DNA of 64,000 nt from UBA10649 sp965278965 (GTDB lineage: Bacteria > Actinomycetota > Actinomycetes > S36-B12). Of the stretch, positions 1-8,852 are shown in pieces. The stretch lies in the NCBI GenBank assembly GCA_965278965.1, contig OZ257127.1, positions 310,001-374,000 on the forward strand, read 5' to 3'. The stretch's first letter is position 1. Each line of letters starts with the position of its first letter. The notes beneath the pieces were generated by a model. That model searched no databases, was not told the origin of the DNA, and saw nothing but the letters and a program-made list of their open reading frames with translations. Made by a program: the position numbers and the translations under genes.

Positions 1-2122
1 TGACGATGACGACGGGTGTTCGGCTGGTGCGGGCGTCCGCGCGCAACGCGGTGAGCACGTCCGCGCCAGGACCGTCGGGCAGGTGCAGGTCCAGCAGCAC
101 CAGGTCGGGCCGATGGGTCGTCGCCATGTCGACGCCGAGGCGACCGAGGCCGGCGTGGATCATCCGCCACTCCGGGCGAAGGGACAGGACGTGCTCGACG
201 ACGCGCACGTTCGGCTCGTTGTCCTCGACGTACAGCAGCGTCAGCGAGCCCGGAGGGGGGACCGGGCCGTCGGCGCGTGCCCGGTCGTCGTGCGACATCA
301 GACGGGGCCGGTCCACCGCCATCGGCAGGACGACCGTGAAGCCCACGCCGCTGACGGCCGCGGGCGAGACCTCGACGCGACCGCCCATGAGCTCGATCAG
401 CGACCGGGTGAGAGCAAGACCGATACCCGTGCCGTCGACACCGCCCGCGTCGGCGCCGAGCCGGTCGAACGGGACGAACAGGCGCGACCGCATCGACTCC
501 GGGATGCCAGGCCCGTCGTCCCAGACGGCGATGTTTATCTCACCGTCGCGCTGCGAGACGTCGAGCCACACCTGGCCGTCGCGGCGGTTGTACTTGATGG
601 CGTTGGACAGCAGGTTCAGCAGGACCTGCCGCAGTCGTTGCCGGTCGGCGAACACGCACAGCTCGCCGTTGGCCCCGTCCCAGCGCATCGAGACGGAGGC
701 ATCGGCCGCCATCGGCGCCATGAGCTGCAGGCTCTCGTCGATGAGCCCGTCCAGCGGTACGGACTCGCGGCTGATGGACATCTCGCCGGACTCGATCCTG
801 GCGATGTCGAGGACGTCGTTGATGAGGTTTAGCAGATGTCGGCCGCCCTTGACGATCTGGTCGACGGCCTCCAAATGCGGGGTGTCCGCGAGCTCGTACT
901 GCAGGATCTGCCCGAACCCGAGCACCGCGTTCAGCGGTGTCCGCAGCTCGTGGCTCATCCGCGACAGGAAGTGGTTCTTCGCATCGTTGGCCTGGCGCGC
1001 CGCCAGTTCGGCCTCGCGCAGTGCCTGGGCTGCGCGCACCTGCTCGGTGATGTCCTCAACGGTGATCACGCTGCGCGTCTCCGGGGCATCGGCGACCGGC
1101 TGGTTGACGGTCCGCACCCATCGGACGTCGCCGTTCGCGTGCAGTGCGCGATGCTCGGAGACGGCGGGACGGCCCTCGCTCACGGCGACGAGGAAAGTCT
1201 CTGCCACCTGCTGCCGGTCGTCTGGGTGCACGACGAGGGAGATGGGATCCTCCGTCGTGAGAAAGTCCTCCGGCTCTAGTCCGAAGATCGTCCGCGAGGC
1301 CGGACTGATGTACAGGACCTCCGGTGCCTGCAGGTCGAGCAGGATGAACATGACATCAACGCTCTCGGCGAGCTGGCGCAACCGCGCGGCGTTCTCACGC
1401 GCGGCGACCTCGAGGCGCACACGCAAGCTGACGTCGCGGACAGCGGCGATCACGTACCCGTCTGCGCCGGGGGTGGCCGGTGCGAGGCTGATCTCGACCG
1501 GGAACACCGAGCCGTCCCGACGACGCGCGACGAGGGACATCCCTACGCCCATCGCCCGCGTCTGCGGATCCTCGCGGAACGCCGCGACGTGCGCGGCGTG
1601 CACGACTCGCGCATCCTCCGGGAGAAGCTGAGCTAGCGGCAGCCCGAGCAGCCCCTCGCGTGGGTAGCCGAACATGTTGGCAGCCTGGGCATTTGCCACC
1701 GCGACGGTGCCGGCACGGTCGATGCCGAGGATCGCGTCGGGCGCCGCCTCGAGCAGGGCGGCGAAGCGCTCGGCGTCGCGTTCGTGGGCGCTGACGGCCC
1801 GCGACAACGAGGCGACGGCGACCACCTCGCCGGACTCGTCACGGACCGCTGACATCGACATGACGATGTCGATGGGGCTGCCGTCGCTGCGCATCCGGGT
1901 GCATCGCAGCCCGCTGACCGAGTCACCGGCGGAGATCCGGGCCCGCAACGCCTGCTCGGTCGACCGCTCGCCTTCGGGGATGAGGAGGTCGATGCTGCGA
2001 CCGATCATGTCGTCTGCGGACGCGCCGTACAGGACTGCAGCGCCAGGGTTCCAGGTCCGGATGGTGCCGTCGACGCTCTTGGTGATCACGGCGTCGGTGG
2101 ACGACTGGACGATCGCCGCCAA
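1..2122 (-). CDS. hybrid sensor histidine kinase with PAS domains and C-terminal receiver (3' end outside window)
   Basis: Cytoplasmic-type hybrid kinase; no membrane segment is visible. From a TTG at 2122, three PAS domains (about residues 1-115, 125-235, 255-360) are followed by HisKA with the phosphoacceptor His391 in SHELRTP, an HATPase with N-box Asn507 (LLSNAIKYN) and the G1 motif DDGPGIP, then a receiver with Asp678 in LLDLHLPDG. The frame runs off the window at base 1 inside the receiver. The start is uncertain: the frame opens after a stop at 2189-2191 and has no ATG or GTG before the first PAS; TTG 2122 is the best in-frame choice, otherwise the 5' end is frameshifted. Several PAS domains suggest cytosolic redox or ligand sensing; the signal cannot be read from sequence. 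Confidence 0.85.
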   Translation of the reverse strand, partial: MAAIVQSSTDAVITKSVDGTIRTWNPGAAVLYGASADDMIGRSIDLLIPEGERSTEQALRARISAGDSVSGLRCTRMRSDGSPIDIVMSMSAVRDESGEVVAVASLSRAVSAHERDAERFAALLEAAPDAILGIDRAGTVAVANAQAANMFGYPREGLLGLPLAQLLPEDARVVHAAHVAAFREDPQTRAMGVGMSLVARRRDGSVFPVEISLAPATPGADGYVIAAVRDVSLRVRLEVAARENAARLRQLAESVDVMFILLDLQAPEVLYISPASRTIFGLEPEDFLTTEDPISLVVHPDDRQQVAETFLVAVSEGRPAVSEHRALHANGDVRWVRTVNQPVADAPETRSVITVEDITEQVRAAQALREAELAARQANDAKNHFLSRMSHELRTPLNAVLGFGQILQYELADTPHLEAVDQIVKGGRHLLNLINDVLDIARIESGEMSISRESVPLDGLIDESLQLMAPMAADASVSMRWDGANGELCVFADRQRLRQVLLNLLSNAIKYNRRDGQVWLDVSQRDGEINIAVWDDGPGIPESMRSRLFVPFDRLGADAGGVDGTGIGLALTRSLIELMGGRVEVSPAAVSGVGFTVVLPMAVDRPRLMSHDDRARADGPVPPPGSLTLLYVEDNEPNVRVVEHVLSLRPEWRMIHAGLGRLGVDMATTHRPDLVLLDLHLPDGPGADVLTALRADARTSRTPVVIV

Positions 2123-2355
2123 GGCGAGGGCGACGTTCTCCCTGCCTAGCTCTCGACCTTCGCCATCGTCCGTACGAGCCTCCCCGCATCAGCGTTGATC
2201 GCTTGCGGCACTGTAAGCCTGAATCCGGGTCGCTGGTAGCCCCCGCGCCATGTCCCGGTCAGGCGCGATACGCGAGGACCTGCTCGGGCAGCGCCATGCC
2301 GGCCGCGAGGTCGATGCCGTGGACGCAGAAGGCTCATGAGAGCCGTCGGCAGGAT
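2123..2355. other. gap between tautomerase and hybrid kinase
   Basis: About 230 bases with no convincing gene. A 63-codon minus-strand frame (2146-2337) has an Arg-rich, shadow-like composition. Another minus frame holds a short stop-to-stop stretch ending LPEQVLAYRA (about 2259-2330) that reads like a protein C-terminus but has no start. This may be decayed coding sequence; no promoter was assigned. Confidence 0.3.
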
Positions 2356-2754
2356 CTACACCTCGACCGCGTAGCCGAGTGAGAGGTCGGCGCCGTTGAC
2401 GCCGCGGATACCCCAGTTCGCCTTCGGGGTCTCGGTGATCGTGATCTCGACACTGTGCGGTGCGATCCCCGCCTCCGCCTCGACCCGAGCGAAGACCTGA
2501 GCGATGAGATCGCGTCTCGCGGCCTCCGTGCGGCCCTCGAACATGGAGATCTCGATGATCGTGTAGTCCGGTCCGCGATCGTCGGGGTAGATGAAGTCCG
2601 CTGGGTCCAGTGCGACGAACCGCTGGAACCGCTTCTCCGGCGGGTATGACAGCGCACTCACGATCGCGCCGTGGATCGCTCGGGACAGGGCCTCGCGGTG
2701 GACATCCAGGGACGAGCGGTTCCCGTACACGACGACCTGTGCCATGACCGACAC
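2356..2754 (-). CDS. tautomerase family protein (Tautomerase_2 / YusQ-like)
   Basis: Protein of 132 residues starting at GTG 2754 (a GAGG ribosome site lies 8 bases upstream); the family start MAQVVVYG corresponds to ATG 2745. The conserved blocks KRFQRF, DFIYPDDRGPDYTIIEIS, MFEGRT and the C-terminal ETPKANWGIRG match the Tautomerase_2 family, small oligomeric enzymes related to 4-oxalocrotonate tautomerase. As in this subfamily, the residue after Met is Ala rather than the catalytic Pro1 of classical tautomerases, so a canonical Pro1 mechanism is unlikely and the substrate is unknown. It lies alone between the kinase and a palindrome. Confidence 0.8.
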   Translation of the reverse strand: MSVMAQVVVYGNRSSLDVHREALSRAIHGAIVSALSYPPEKRFQRFVALDPADFIYPDDRGPDYTIIEISMFEGRTEAARRDLIAQVFARVEAEAGIAPHSVEITITETPKANWGIRGVNGADLSLGYAVEV

Positions 2755-2778
2755 GCTACTGACCTCTGTGCCCTGCCC

Positions 2779-2839
2779 GCCGACCTTGAGGTTCGGCCGG
2801 GTATTCGAGTCTCAGACCCGGCCGAACCTCAAGGTCGGC
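2779..2839. repeat. 24-bp-arm palindrome, CGACCTTGAGG family copy 1
   Basis: Perfect inverted repeat, arms 2779-2802 and 2816-2839 around a 13-base loop. The outer stem reads CGACCTTGAGGTTCGGCC. The same stem start recurs at 3997 and 62463. It lies downstream of the MDR oxidoreductase stop (2907, minus strand) and could act as its terminator, but there is no T-tract. Confidence 0.8.
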
Positions 2840-2906
2840 AGGTGGGGAGGGCATGGGGGTGGGTCAGAAGGGCGGCGGGTCGCATGGTGGCACGTCGGCG
2901 AAGCCG

Positions 2907-3926
2907 TCACGCTGCGGGGGCGACCATTTCGATCACGATCTTCCCGCGGACCCGGCCGGACGCGAGGTAGTCGAGCGCCTGCGCGGTCTGCTCCAGCGGG
3001 AACGTCCGGTCGACGACTGGCGAAACAGCGCCAACCTCGATGAGGTCGACTAGGCGCTGCATTCGCGACTGACGGGGTCGTGGCAGGCGGAGGTGATACT
3101 GGCTCACGAACGGAGACTGCACGATCATCCCCGCGAACGTTCCCAGGCTGCCGATCCACCCGATGCGAGATGCGTCGTAGTCCTCGTGACCGACGAGCAC
3201 GTACGTGCCGGTCTTGGCGATCACGCGGCGGCAGGCACCGGGCTTGCGGGTGCCCGCGACATCGATGAACACGTCGTAGCGGGCGTCTCCTTCAGTGACA
3301 TCGGTGACGGTGTAGTCGAGTAGAGCATCGGCACCGATCTGGCGCAGCACGTCGAACTTGTCCACGTGATCGACGGCGGTCACCGTGGCGCCGGCCGCTC
3401 GAGCGAGCTGGACGGCGAACACGCCGACACCGCCGGCTGCGCCGTTGACGAGGACCGACTGTCCGGCGCTCACGCGGCCCTCGTCCTCGACGACCTGGAC
3501 GGCGATCAGGCCCGACGTCGGTACCGCCGCCGCCTCGACATGGGACAGCCGACCGGGCTTGTGCGCCAACGCCATCGCGGGCGCCGCCACATAGTCGGCG
3601 AAGGCTCCGCCGTTGGCCCAGATCTGCCGCCGGGTGACCTCCCCGAACACCTCGTCACCGACCCCAAACCCGGACACGCTCGCGCCCACCTCGACGACGA
3701 CCCCCGACACGTCGTTCCCCGGGATCGGCTGCTTGGGCCGGCGCAGGCCCGAACCCATCACCCGGACCACGAGCGGATCACCGGTGACCGCATGGCGCAC
3801 ATCCGCGTGCATCGACGCGGCATGAACCCGCACCAGCACCTCATCGGGGCGGATAGGCGGCGTCGACACCTCGGCGAGTCGCAGTACGTCGCTCGGCCCG
3901 TACCGGTCCTGCACGATCGCTCTCAC
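2907..3926 (-). CDS. zinc-free MDR-family NAD(P)-dependent oxidoreductase (quinone oxidoreductase-like)
   Basis: Protein of 339 residues if it starts at GTG 3926 (MRAIVQDRYG), which fits the family start and has AAGGG six bases upstream; the frame stays open to TTG 3986. An N-terminal GroES-like domain (about 1-130, with PGNDVSGVVVEVG) precedes a Rossmann domain with the cofactor motif NGAAGGVGVFAVQLA. The catalytic and structural zinc cysteines of alcohol dehydrogenases are missing, placing it with the zeta-crystallin/quinone reductases. NADPH-dependent reduction of quinones or enones is inferred from the family; the substrate is unknown. It is flanked by two copies of the same palindrome family. 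Confidence 0.85.
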   Translation of the reverse strand: MRAIVQDRYGPSDVLRLAEVSTPPIRPDEVLVRVHAASMHADVRHAVTGDPLVVRVMGSGLRRPKQPIPGNDVSGVVVEVGASVSGFGVGDEVFGEVTRRQIWANGGAFADYVAAPAMALAHKPGRLSHVEAAAVPTSGLIAVQVVEDEGRVSAGQSVLVNGAAGGVGVFAVQLARAAGATVTAVDHVDKFDVLRQIGADALLDYTVTDVTEGDARYDVFIDVAGTRKPGACRRVIAKTGTYVLVGHEDYDASRIGWIGSLGTFAGMIVQSPFVSQYHLRLPRPRQSRMQRLVDLIEVGAVSPVVDRTFPLEQTAQALDYLASGRVRGKIVIEMVAPAA

Positions 3927-3996
3927 GGGCACCCTTCGCCGGTCCTCGGAGTCGATCATCCCCTGCGGCGGGATCACTCCGGGCAATAGCCGACGA

Positions 3997-4053
3997 CGAC
4001 CTTGAGGTTTCAGGCCGCTCCGCGAGGGAATACGGCCTGAAACCTCAAGGTCG
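3997..4053. repeat. 21-bp-arm palindrome, CGACCTTGAGG family copy 2
   Basis: Perfect inverted repeat, arms 3997-4017 and 4033-4053, 15-base loop. The stem begins CGACCTTGAGGTTTCAGGCC, identical over 20 bases to the copy at 62463. It sits 17 bases past the nrdJ stop on the minus strand, a position expected for a terminator. Confidence 0.8.
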
Positions 4054-4070
4054 AGGTGGTGGTGCTCCGG

Positions 4071-6944
4071 TCAGCTGCAGCCGGAGGTGCTGCCGCAGCC
4101 TTCGCAGACGTAGCAGGAGCCGGCGGCGCGCATCTTGATGCCGCAGGTCATGCACAGCGGGGCGTCGGACGCGGTGCCGGTGATCGCCTCGAGGAGCTCG
4201 GCGCTGGAGTGCACCTCGACCGGGACCGGTCGTGCCGCGGCCGGGACAACCGACGCCTCGGCCTCGCCCTCGACGGCGGCCTCATCGACCGCGACGTCCA
4301 GGTCCGCCGATGCCGCCGGCACTGCTGCCGGTGCCCCGTAGGTCGCCGCGACCGTCGCCGCGCGCTCGTCGGCCGTGAAGATGCCGAGTGCCTCGCGCTT
4401 GTCGTACGGCAGGTAGTCCAGCGCCAGGCGACGGAAGATGTAGTCCATGATCGACTGCGAGATCCGGATGTCCGGGTCGTCGGTCATGCCCGCCGGCTCG
4501 AACCGCATGTTGACGAACTTGCTGACGAACGCCTCCAGCGGCACGCCGTACTGCAGCGCAATGCTGATCGCGATCGAGAACGCGTCCATCACCCCGGCCA
4601 GGGTCGAGCCCTGCTTGCCGAGCTTGAGGAAGACCTCGCCCAGACCGTTGTCCGGGTACGAGCCCGCCGTCATGTAGCCCTCGGCGCCGGCGACGGAGAA
4701 GCTCGTCGTGACGCTCGGCCGGCTCTTCGGCAGCCGCTTGCGAACCGGTAGTTGGCCGGCCAGCGCCGCGGCGACCGCCTCGGCCGTCACCTCGGAGAGC
4801 TCCTCGACCTTCTTGGTCGTGCCGTCCGACAGCGGCTGGCCCACCTTGCAGTTGTCGCGGTAGATCGCCAGCGCCTTGATGCCGAGCTTCCAGCCCTGGA
4901 AGTAGATCTCCTCGACCTCTTCGACGGTCGACGACTCCGGCATGTTGACGGTCTTGGAGATCGCCCCGGAGATGAACGGCTGCACCGCCGACATCATCCG
5001 CACGTGCCCCATCGGGGTGATCGAACGCTGGCCCATCGCCGTGTCGAACACCGCGTAGTGCTCCGGCTTGAGCCCGGGCGCGTCGACGACGTGGCCGTTC
5101 TCGGCGATGAACTCCACGATCGCCTCGACGGTCTCCTCGGTGTAGCCCAGGCGGCGCAGCGCCCGCGGGATCGTCTGGTTGACGATCTGCATCGAGCCAC
5201 CGCCGACGAGCTTCTTGAACTTCACCAGCGAGAAGTCCGGCTCGATTCCGGTCGTGTCGCAGTCCATCATGAAGCCGATCGTCCCGGTCGGGGCGAGCAC
5301 CGACGCCTGCGCGTTGCGCCACCCGTTCGCCTCGCCGATCCGCAAGCACTCCGCCCACGACTTCTCCGCGGCCTTGAGCACGTCGCCGTCCAGGCTGCTG
5401 GAGGTGCGGATGTTGTCGTTGGCCGCGGCGTGCTTGCGCATGACCCGCTTGTGCGCGTCGATGTTGCGGGCGTAGCCCTCGTACGGGCCGACGATGCCGG
5501 CCAGCTCCGCGCTGCGCTTGTAGGCGGTACCGGTCATCAGGCTCGTGATCGCGGCCGCGAACGAACGACCCGCGTCGGAGTCGTACGGCAGGCCCGTGGC
5601 CATGAGGAGCGCACCGAGGTTGGCGTAGCCGATGCCCAACTGCCGGTAGCGCCGCGTCGTCTCACCGATCGGGACGGTCGGGAAGTCGGCGAAGCAGATC
5701 GAGATGTCCATCGCCGTGATGACGAACTCGACCGCCCGGGTGAACGTCGCCGCGTCGAAGGTGTCGTCGTCGCGCAGGAACTTCAGCAGGTTCAGGCTGG
5801 CGAGGTTGCACGAGGAGTTGTCCAGGCTCATGTACTCCGAGCACGGGTTCGACGCGTTGATACGACCGGTCTCCGGGTTGGTGTGCCAGTCGTTGATCGT
5901 GCCGTCGTACTGGATGCCGGGGTCCGCGCACGCCCACGCGGCCTCCGCCATCGTCCGGAACAACTTCTTCGCGTCGACCGTCTCGACGATCGAGCCGTCC
6001 ATCCGCGCGACGAGGCCGAAGTCCCCGCCGTTCTCCACGGCCTGCATGAAGGTGTCGGACACCCGCACCGAGTTGTTGGCGTTCTGGTACTGCACGGAGG
6101 TGATATCGGCGCCGCCGAGGTCCATGTCGAAGCCGGCGTCGCGCAGGACGCGGATCTTCTCCTCCTCGCGGACCTTCGTCTCGATGAACTCCTCGATGTC
6201 GGGGTGATCGACGTCGAGCACGACCATCTTCGCCGCGCGCCGGGTGGCGCCGCCGGACTTGATCGTGCCGGCAGACGCGTCCGCACCGCGCATGAACGAC
6301 ACCGGGCCGGAGGCCGTGCCGCCCGAGGACTTCAGCAGCTCCTTGCTCGACCGGATACGGGACAGGTTCAGGCCGGCACCGGAGCCGCCCTTGAAGATCA
6401 GGCCCTCCTCCTTGTACCAGTTCAGGATCGAGTCCATCGTGTCGTCGACGGCGAGGATGAAGCAGGCGCTGACCTGCTGCGGGGAGACCGTGCCGACGTT
6501 GAACCACACCGGGGAGTTGAAGCTGAACACCTGGTGCAAGAGCATGTAGGCCAGCTCGTGGTCGAAGACCTCGGCGTCCTCCTCCGTGGCGAAGTAGCCG
6601 TGCTCGCGGCCGGCCGCGCCGTACGTCTGCACGACCCGGTCGATGAGCTGGCGCAGGCTCCACTCACGCGTCGGCGTGCCGACCGCCCCGCGGAAGTACT
6701 TGGTCGTCACGATCGTCGAGGCGTTAACGCTCCAGAAGTCGGGGAACTCGACCCCGCGCTGCTCGAAGACGGTCTCGCCGGTCTTCCAGTTGGTCTGCAC
6801 GACGTCGCGCCGCTCCCACGTGACGGCGTCGTACGGGTGCACCCCCGCCGTCGTGTACAGGCGCTCGACCGACAGGCCCTGTCCGCCCTGCGTGTTGTGG
6901 ACGAACGTCTCGGCCTGGTCGATCGGGTTGCTGGTGACGGTCAT
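4071..6944 (-). CDS. nrdJ: adenosylcobalamin-dependent class II ribonucleotide reductase
   Basis: Class II reductase of 957 residues that converts ribonucleotides to deoxyribonucleotides using coenzyme B12 to make the thiyl radical, so it needs no oxygen and no NrdB. Start ATG 6944 (MTVTSNPIDQ) follows nrdR by 31 bases; a longer open frame upstream overlaps nrdR and is rejected. Seen: the paired redox Cys161 (SACFIL), the NPCSE signature with active-site Cys368, the finger-loop block SNPCSEYMSLDNSSCNLASL in two parts, and a C-terminal Cys-rich tail from Cys931 (CMTCG...CYVCEGCG) that fits thioredoxin-coupled re-reduction or zinc binding. No intein is present. It is cotranscribed with its repressor NrdR. 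Confidence 0.96.
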   Translation of the reverse strand: MTVTSNPIDQAETFVHNTQGGQGLSVERLYTTAGVHPYDAVTWERRDVVQTNWKTGETVFEQRGVEFPDFWSVNASTIVTTKYFRGAVGTPTREWSLRQLIDRVVQTYGAAGREHGYFATEEDAEVFDHELAYMLLHQVFSFNSPVWFNVGTVSPQQVSACFILAVDDTMDSILNWYKEEGLIFKGGSGAGLNLSRIRSSKELLKSSGGTASGPVSFMRGADASAGTIKSGGATRRAAKMVVLDVDHPDIEEFIETKVREEEKIRVLRDAGFDMDLGGADITSVQYQNANNSVRVSDTFMQAVENGGDFGLVARMDGSIVETVDAKKLFRTMAEAAWACADPGIQYDGTINDWHTNPETGRINASNPCSEYMSLDNSSCNLASLNLLKFLRDDDTFDAATFTRAVEFVITAMDISICFADFPTVPIGETTRRYRQLGIGYANLGALLMATGLPYDSDAGRSFAAAITSLMTGTAYKRSAELAGIVGPYEGYARNIDAHKRVMRKHAAANDNIRTSSSLDGDVLKAAEKSWAECLRIGEANGWRNAQASVLAPTGTIGFMMDCDTTGIEPDFSLVKFKKLVGGGSMQIVNQTIPRALRRLGYTEETVEAIVEFIAENGHVVDAPGLKPEHYAVFDTAMGQRSITPMGHVRMMSAVQPFISGAISKTVNMPESSTVEEVEEIYFQGWKLGIKALAIYRDNCKVGQPLSDGTTKKVEELSEVTAEAVAAALAGQLPVRKRLPKSRPSVTTSFSVAGAEGYMTAGSYPDNGLGEVFLKLGKQGSTLAGVMDAFSIAISIALQYGVPLEAFVSKFVNMRFEPAGMTDDPDIRISQSIMDYIFRRLALDYLPYDKREALGIFTADERAATVAATYGAPAAVPAASADLDVAVDEAAVEGEAEASVVPAAARPVPVEVHSSAELLEAITGTASDAPLCMTCGIKMRAAGSCYVCEGCGSTSGCS

Positions 6945-6975
6945 GCGCGTGCCTTCCTCGGATGCGAACTGATGA

Positions 6976-7491
6976 CTACGGGTGGGAAGCTCGGGGGGCG
7001 CCGCTGGGCGCCGGGGTGGTGCTGTCCGGCTCACGGCCGGTGGGGTCCTGCTCGGCGCGCAGCAGTGCGATCTCCGCCTCGAAGTCCTCGAGGGTGTCGA
7101 AGGACCGGTAGACGGAGGCGAACCGCAGGTATGCGACCTCGTCCAGCTCGCGCAGCGGCGCGAGGATCGCCAGGCCGACCTCCATGGCGGGGATCTCGGC
7201 GCTGCCGGTGGCGCGCACGGCGTCCTCGACCTGCTGGGCAAGCCGCGCGAGGTCGTCCTCGCTGACGGGCCGACCCTGGCAGGCCTTGCGGACGCCCGAG
7301 ACGACCTTCGAGCGGCTGAACGGCTCGGTCGCCCCGGACCGCTTGACGACGTACATCACCGAGGTCTCCGACGTCGTGAACCGACGGCCGCAGCCGCTGC
7401 ACTCGCGCCGGCGTCGGATGGCCAGGCCATCGTCGACGACCCGGGAGTCGACGACCCGGGAGTCGTCGGACTTGCAGAACGGACAGCGCAC
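6976..7491 (-). CDS. nrdR: transcriptional repressor NrdR
   Basis: ATP/dATP-sensing repressor of ribonucleotide reductase genes, 171 residues. An N-terminal zinc ribbon (MRCPFC ... CSGCGRRF, Cys pairs at 3/6 and about 31/34) is followed by an ATP-cone (about 48-138). GTG 7491 is the start, with GGAGG nine bases upstream. Within the zinc ribbon DSRVV occurs twice in a row, the usual family pattern. The Ser/Thr/Pro-rich C-terminal tail beyond the ATP-cone is not conserved. nrdJ follows directly, so the repressor and its main target form one operon; NrdR probably also controls this promoter. Confidence 0.96.
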   Translation of the reverse strand: MRCPFCKSDDSRVVDSRVVDDGLAIRRRRECSGCGRRFTTSETSVMYVVKRSGATEPFSRSKVVSGVRKACQGRPVSEDDLARLAQQVEDAVRATGSAEIPAMEVGLAILAPLRELDEVAYLRFASVYRSFDTLEDFEAEIALLRAEQDPTGREPDSTTPAPSGAPRASHP

Positions 7492-7561
7492 CGCGGGTCA
7501 CCTCCTCCGGGACCTCTGTGGACCGTCGCCGGACCCCCGGTGGGGGCCGAACTGGGGACGG

Positions 7562-7626
7562 TCTGTGGATGAGTTGTTGATGAGCTGTTGACCAGCTGTT
7601 GACATCTCACCACTAGTTGTTGATGA
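7562..7626 (-). promoter_or_regulatory. 11-bp phased repeats upstream of nrdR
   Basis: Four contiguous 11-base units at 7562, 7573, 7584 and 7595 (plus-strand core TGTTGA) and a fifth at 7616 identical to the second. One repeat per helical turn upstream of nrdRJ suggests a multi-site operator. The outermost unit reads TCATCCACA on the minus strand, one base from the E. coli DnaA box. Confidence 0.4.
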
Positions 7627-7644
7627 ATCACATCGCTGTGACTA

Positions 7645-7654
7645 CTACATCTAG
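7645..7654 (-). promoter_or_regulatory. possible NrdR box
   Basis: CTACATCTAG matches the NrdR-box core CWATATATWG at eight of ten positions and lies about 155 bases upstream of nrdR. A properly spaced second box, usual for NrdR, was not found, so this is tentative. Confidence 0.3.
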
Positions 7655-7729
7655 GGGTCCGAAGGTAGCCACTCCGCCCGGCGTTGGCAAGGTCTGCGGC
7701 CTCGGCGCGCCGGAGTTTCGCTGACGGCG

Positions 7730-8794
7730 TCAGCGAGCAGTGATCGACGGCATCCCGGGCAACGGCACGGCAGCCGGTGACGGGGACGGGGACGGGGACG
7801 CTGAGGCAGGTGGCGTGGCGCCCGGGGTCGCCGACGGCGTCGGTGATGGCGTCGTCGTCGGAGCCGGGATCGGAGCCGGTGCCGGCCGCGCCGGCAGCCG
7901 CGGAGCCGCGGAATCGACCGCCGCCGCGACCTCCTTGGCCCGCAGCCGGTAGCCGGCCGGCCCATAGTGGATCCCGTCGCCGCCGCGGATCCGATGCGCG
8001 GCGGCGACCTTGTGCCAGCCCACGACCGTCAGGTTGTCCCGCGAGCGCGCCTGCGTGCGCAGCATCGCGTTGAACCGGGCCGCCCGGGCGTCCAGCCAGG
8101 CGCTGCGCGTCAGGTGCAGGTCTACCCACAGGATCTGCCGCCGGGGGCCGAGCCGGTCCAGGAGCGAGTCGACGCGGCGTGCGGTTGTGGCCTCGTCGAC
8201 CCAGGAGATGTCGTTGGTGCCGAGCGCGACGACGACGACCGACGGGAGCTGGTCGAGCTCCTTGGCCCGCGCGATCTGAGCGATCCCCCAGTCCAGCCGG
8301 CGCGACCCCCAGCACCGGAACGTTGGGGTCCAGCCGCTGCTGCGCAGCGCACGGGCGGTGAGCGTGCGGGACTCGCGCGTCAGCGAGTCGCCGAGCAGGA
8401 GCACGTGTCGGCCGTCTCCGGGCTGGCCGACCGCGGGAGTGCCGGGCCACACCGGGCGTGGGCACGCGTCCCACGGCGGGTGTGCCGGCCACGACCGATC
8501 CACCCGGTCGGGGACGCCGGCCGGCCGGCGGGTGGCCGTGGTCGCTCCCGGCGTGGGGGTCGGGGTTGGGCTCGCCGTGGACGTGGGCGTTGATGTTGGC
8601 GTCGGGCTGGGTGACGTGGTCGGGCCGGGAGCAGGCGCGATCAGGTCTGCGACGGCGGCAACCGGGACCGCTTCGGCCGGGGACTGCCCGAGCGGGACGA
8701 CGAGCACCGGCACAAGCACGACGAGTGCGACGAGGCCCGTGACCACGGCCACGGCAGGGCTCCACCACCGCCCCGGCACCCGTGTCGACCTCAT
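7730..8794 (-). CDS. membrane-anchored SGNH/GDSL-family hydrolase-like protein
   Basis: Protein of 354 residues from ATG 8794 (MRSTRVPGRW); GATACT six bases before the ATG fits a leaderless start. One membrane segment (12-34) is followed by a Ser/Thr/Pro-rich stalk (55-90) and an SGNH fold with GDSL block I (Gly135-Asp136-Ser137), block III GTND (192-195) and the catalytic Asp273/His276 in DGIHY. A second Pro/Ser/Thr-rich tail ends the protein. It is likely exported and cell-envelope bound, acting on an ester or acetyl group; OafA- or wall-deacetylase-like roles are only possibilities. A 7-bp hairpin (7719-7735) overlaps the stop codon. Confidence 0.8.
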   Translation of the reverse strand: MRSTRVPGRWWSPAVAVVTGLVALVVLVPVLVVPLGQSPAEAVPVAAVADLIAPAPGPTTSPSPTPTSTPTSTASPTPTPTPGATTATRRPAGVPDRVDRSWPAHPPWDACPRPVWPGTPAVGQPGDGRHVLLLGDSLTRESRTLTARALRSSGWTPTFRCWGSRRLDWGIAQIARAKELDQLPSVVVVALGTNDISWVDEATTARRVDSLLDRLGPRRQILWVDLHLTRSAWLDARAARFNAMLRTQARSRDNLTVVGWHKVAAAHRIRGGDGIHYGPAGYRLRAKEVAAAVDSAAPRLPARPAPAPIPAPTTTPSPTPSATPGATPPASASPSPSPSPAAVPLPGMPSITAR

Positions 8795-8852
8795 CCCAGC
8801 AGTATCGCTGCGAACCACGCGGCCGCATCACCGCCACCGCCGCGCGTCGGGC

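Noticed and set aside
2146..2337. 63-residue minus-strand gene
   Set aside because: Arg/Pro-rich shadow composition, no ribosome site, and it overlaps the kinase 5' region in another frame.
6945..6975. Cobalamin riboswitch in front of nrdJ
   Set aside because: Only 31 bases separate nrdR and nrdJ, too short; nothing like a B12 box upstream of nrdR either.
4752..7265. 837-codon plus-strand open frame opposite nrdJ
   Set aside because: Arg/Asp/Leu-rich shadow of nrdJ in high-GC DNA; no ribosome site and no family motif, while nrdJ has all catalytic residues.
7605..7626. Second NrdR box around ACTAGT (7612-7617)
   Set aside because: Half of the consensus positions fail and the centre-to-centre spacing of 35 to the candidate at 7645 does not fit the usual three turns.
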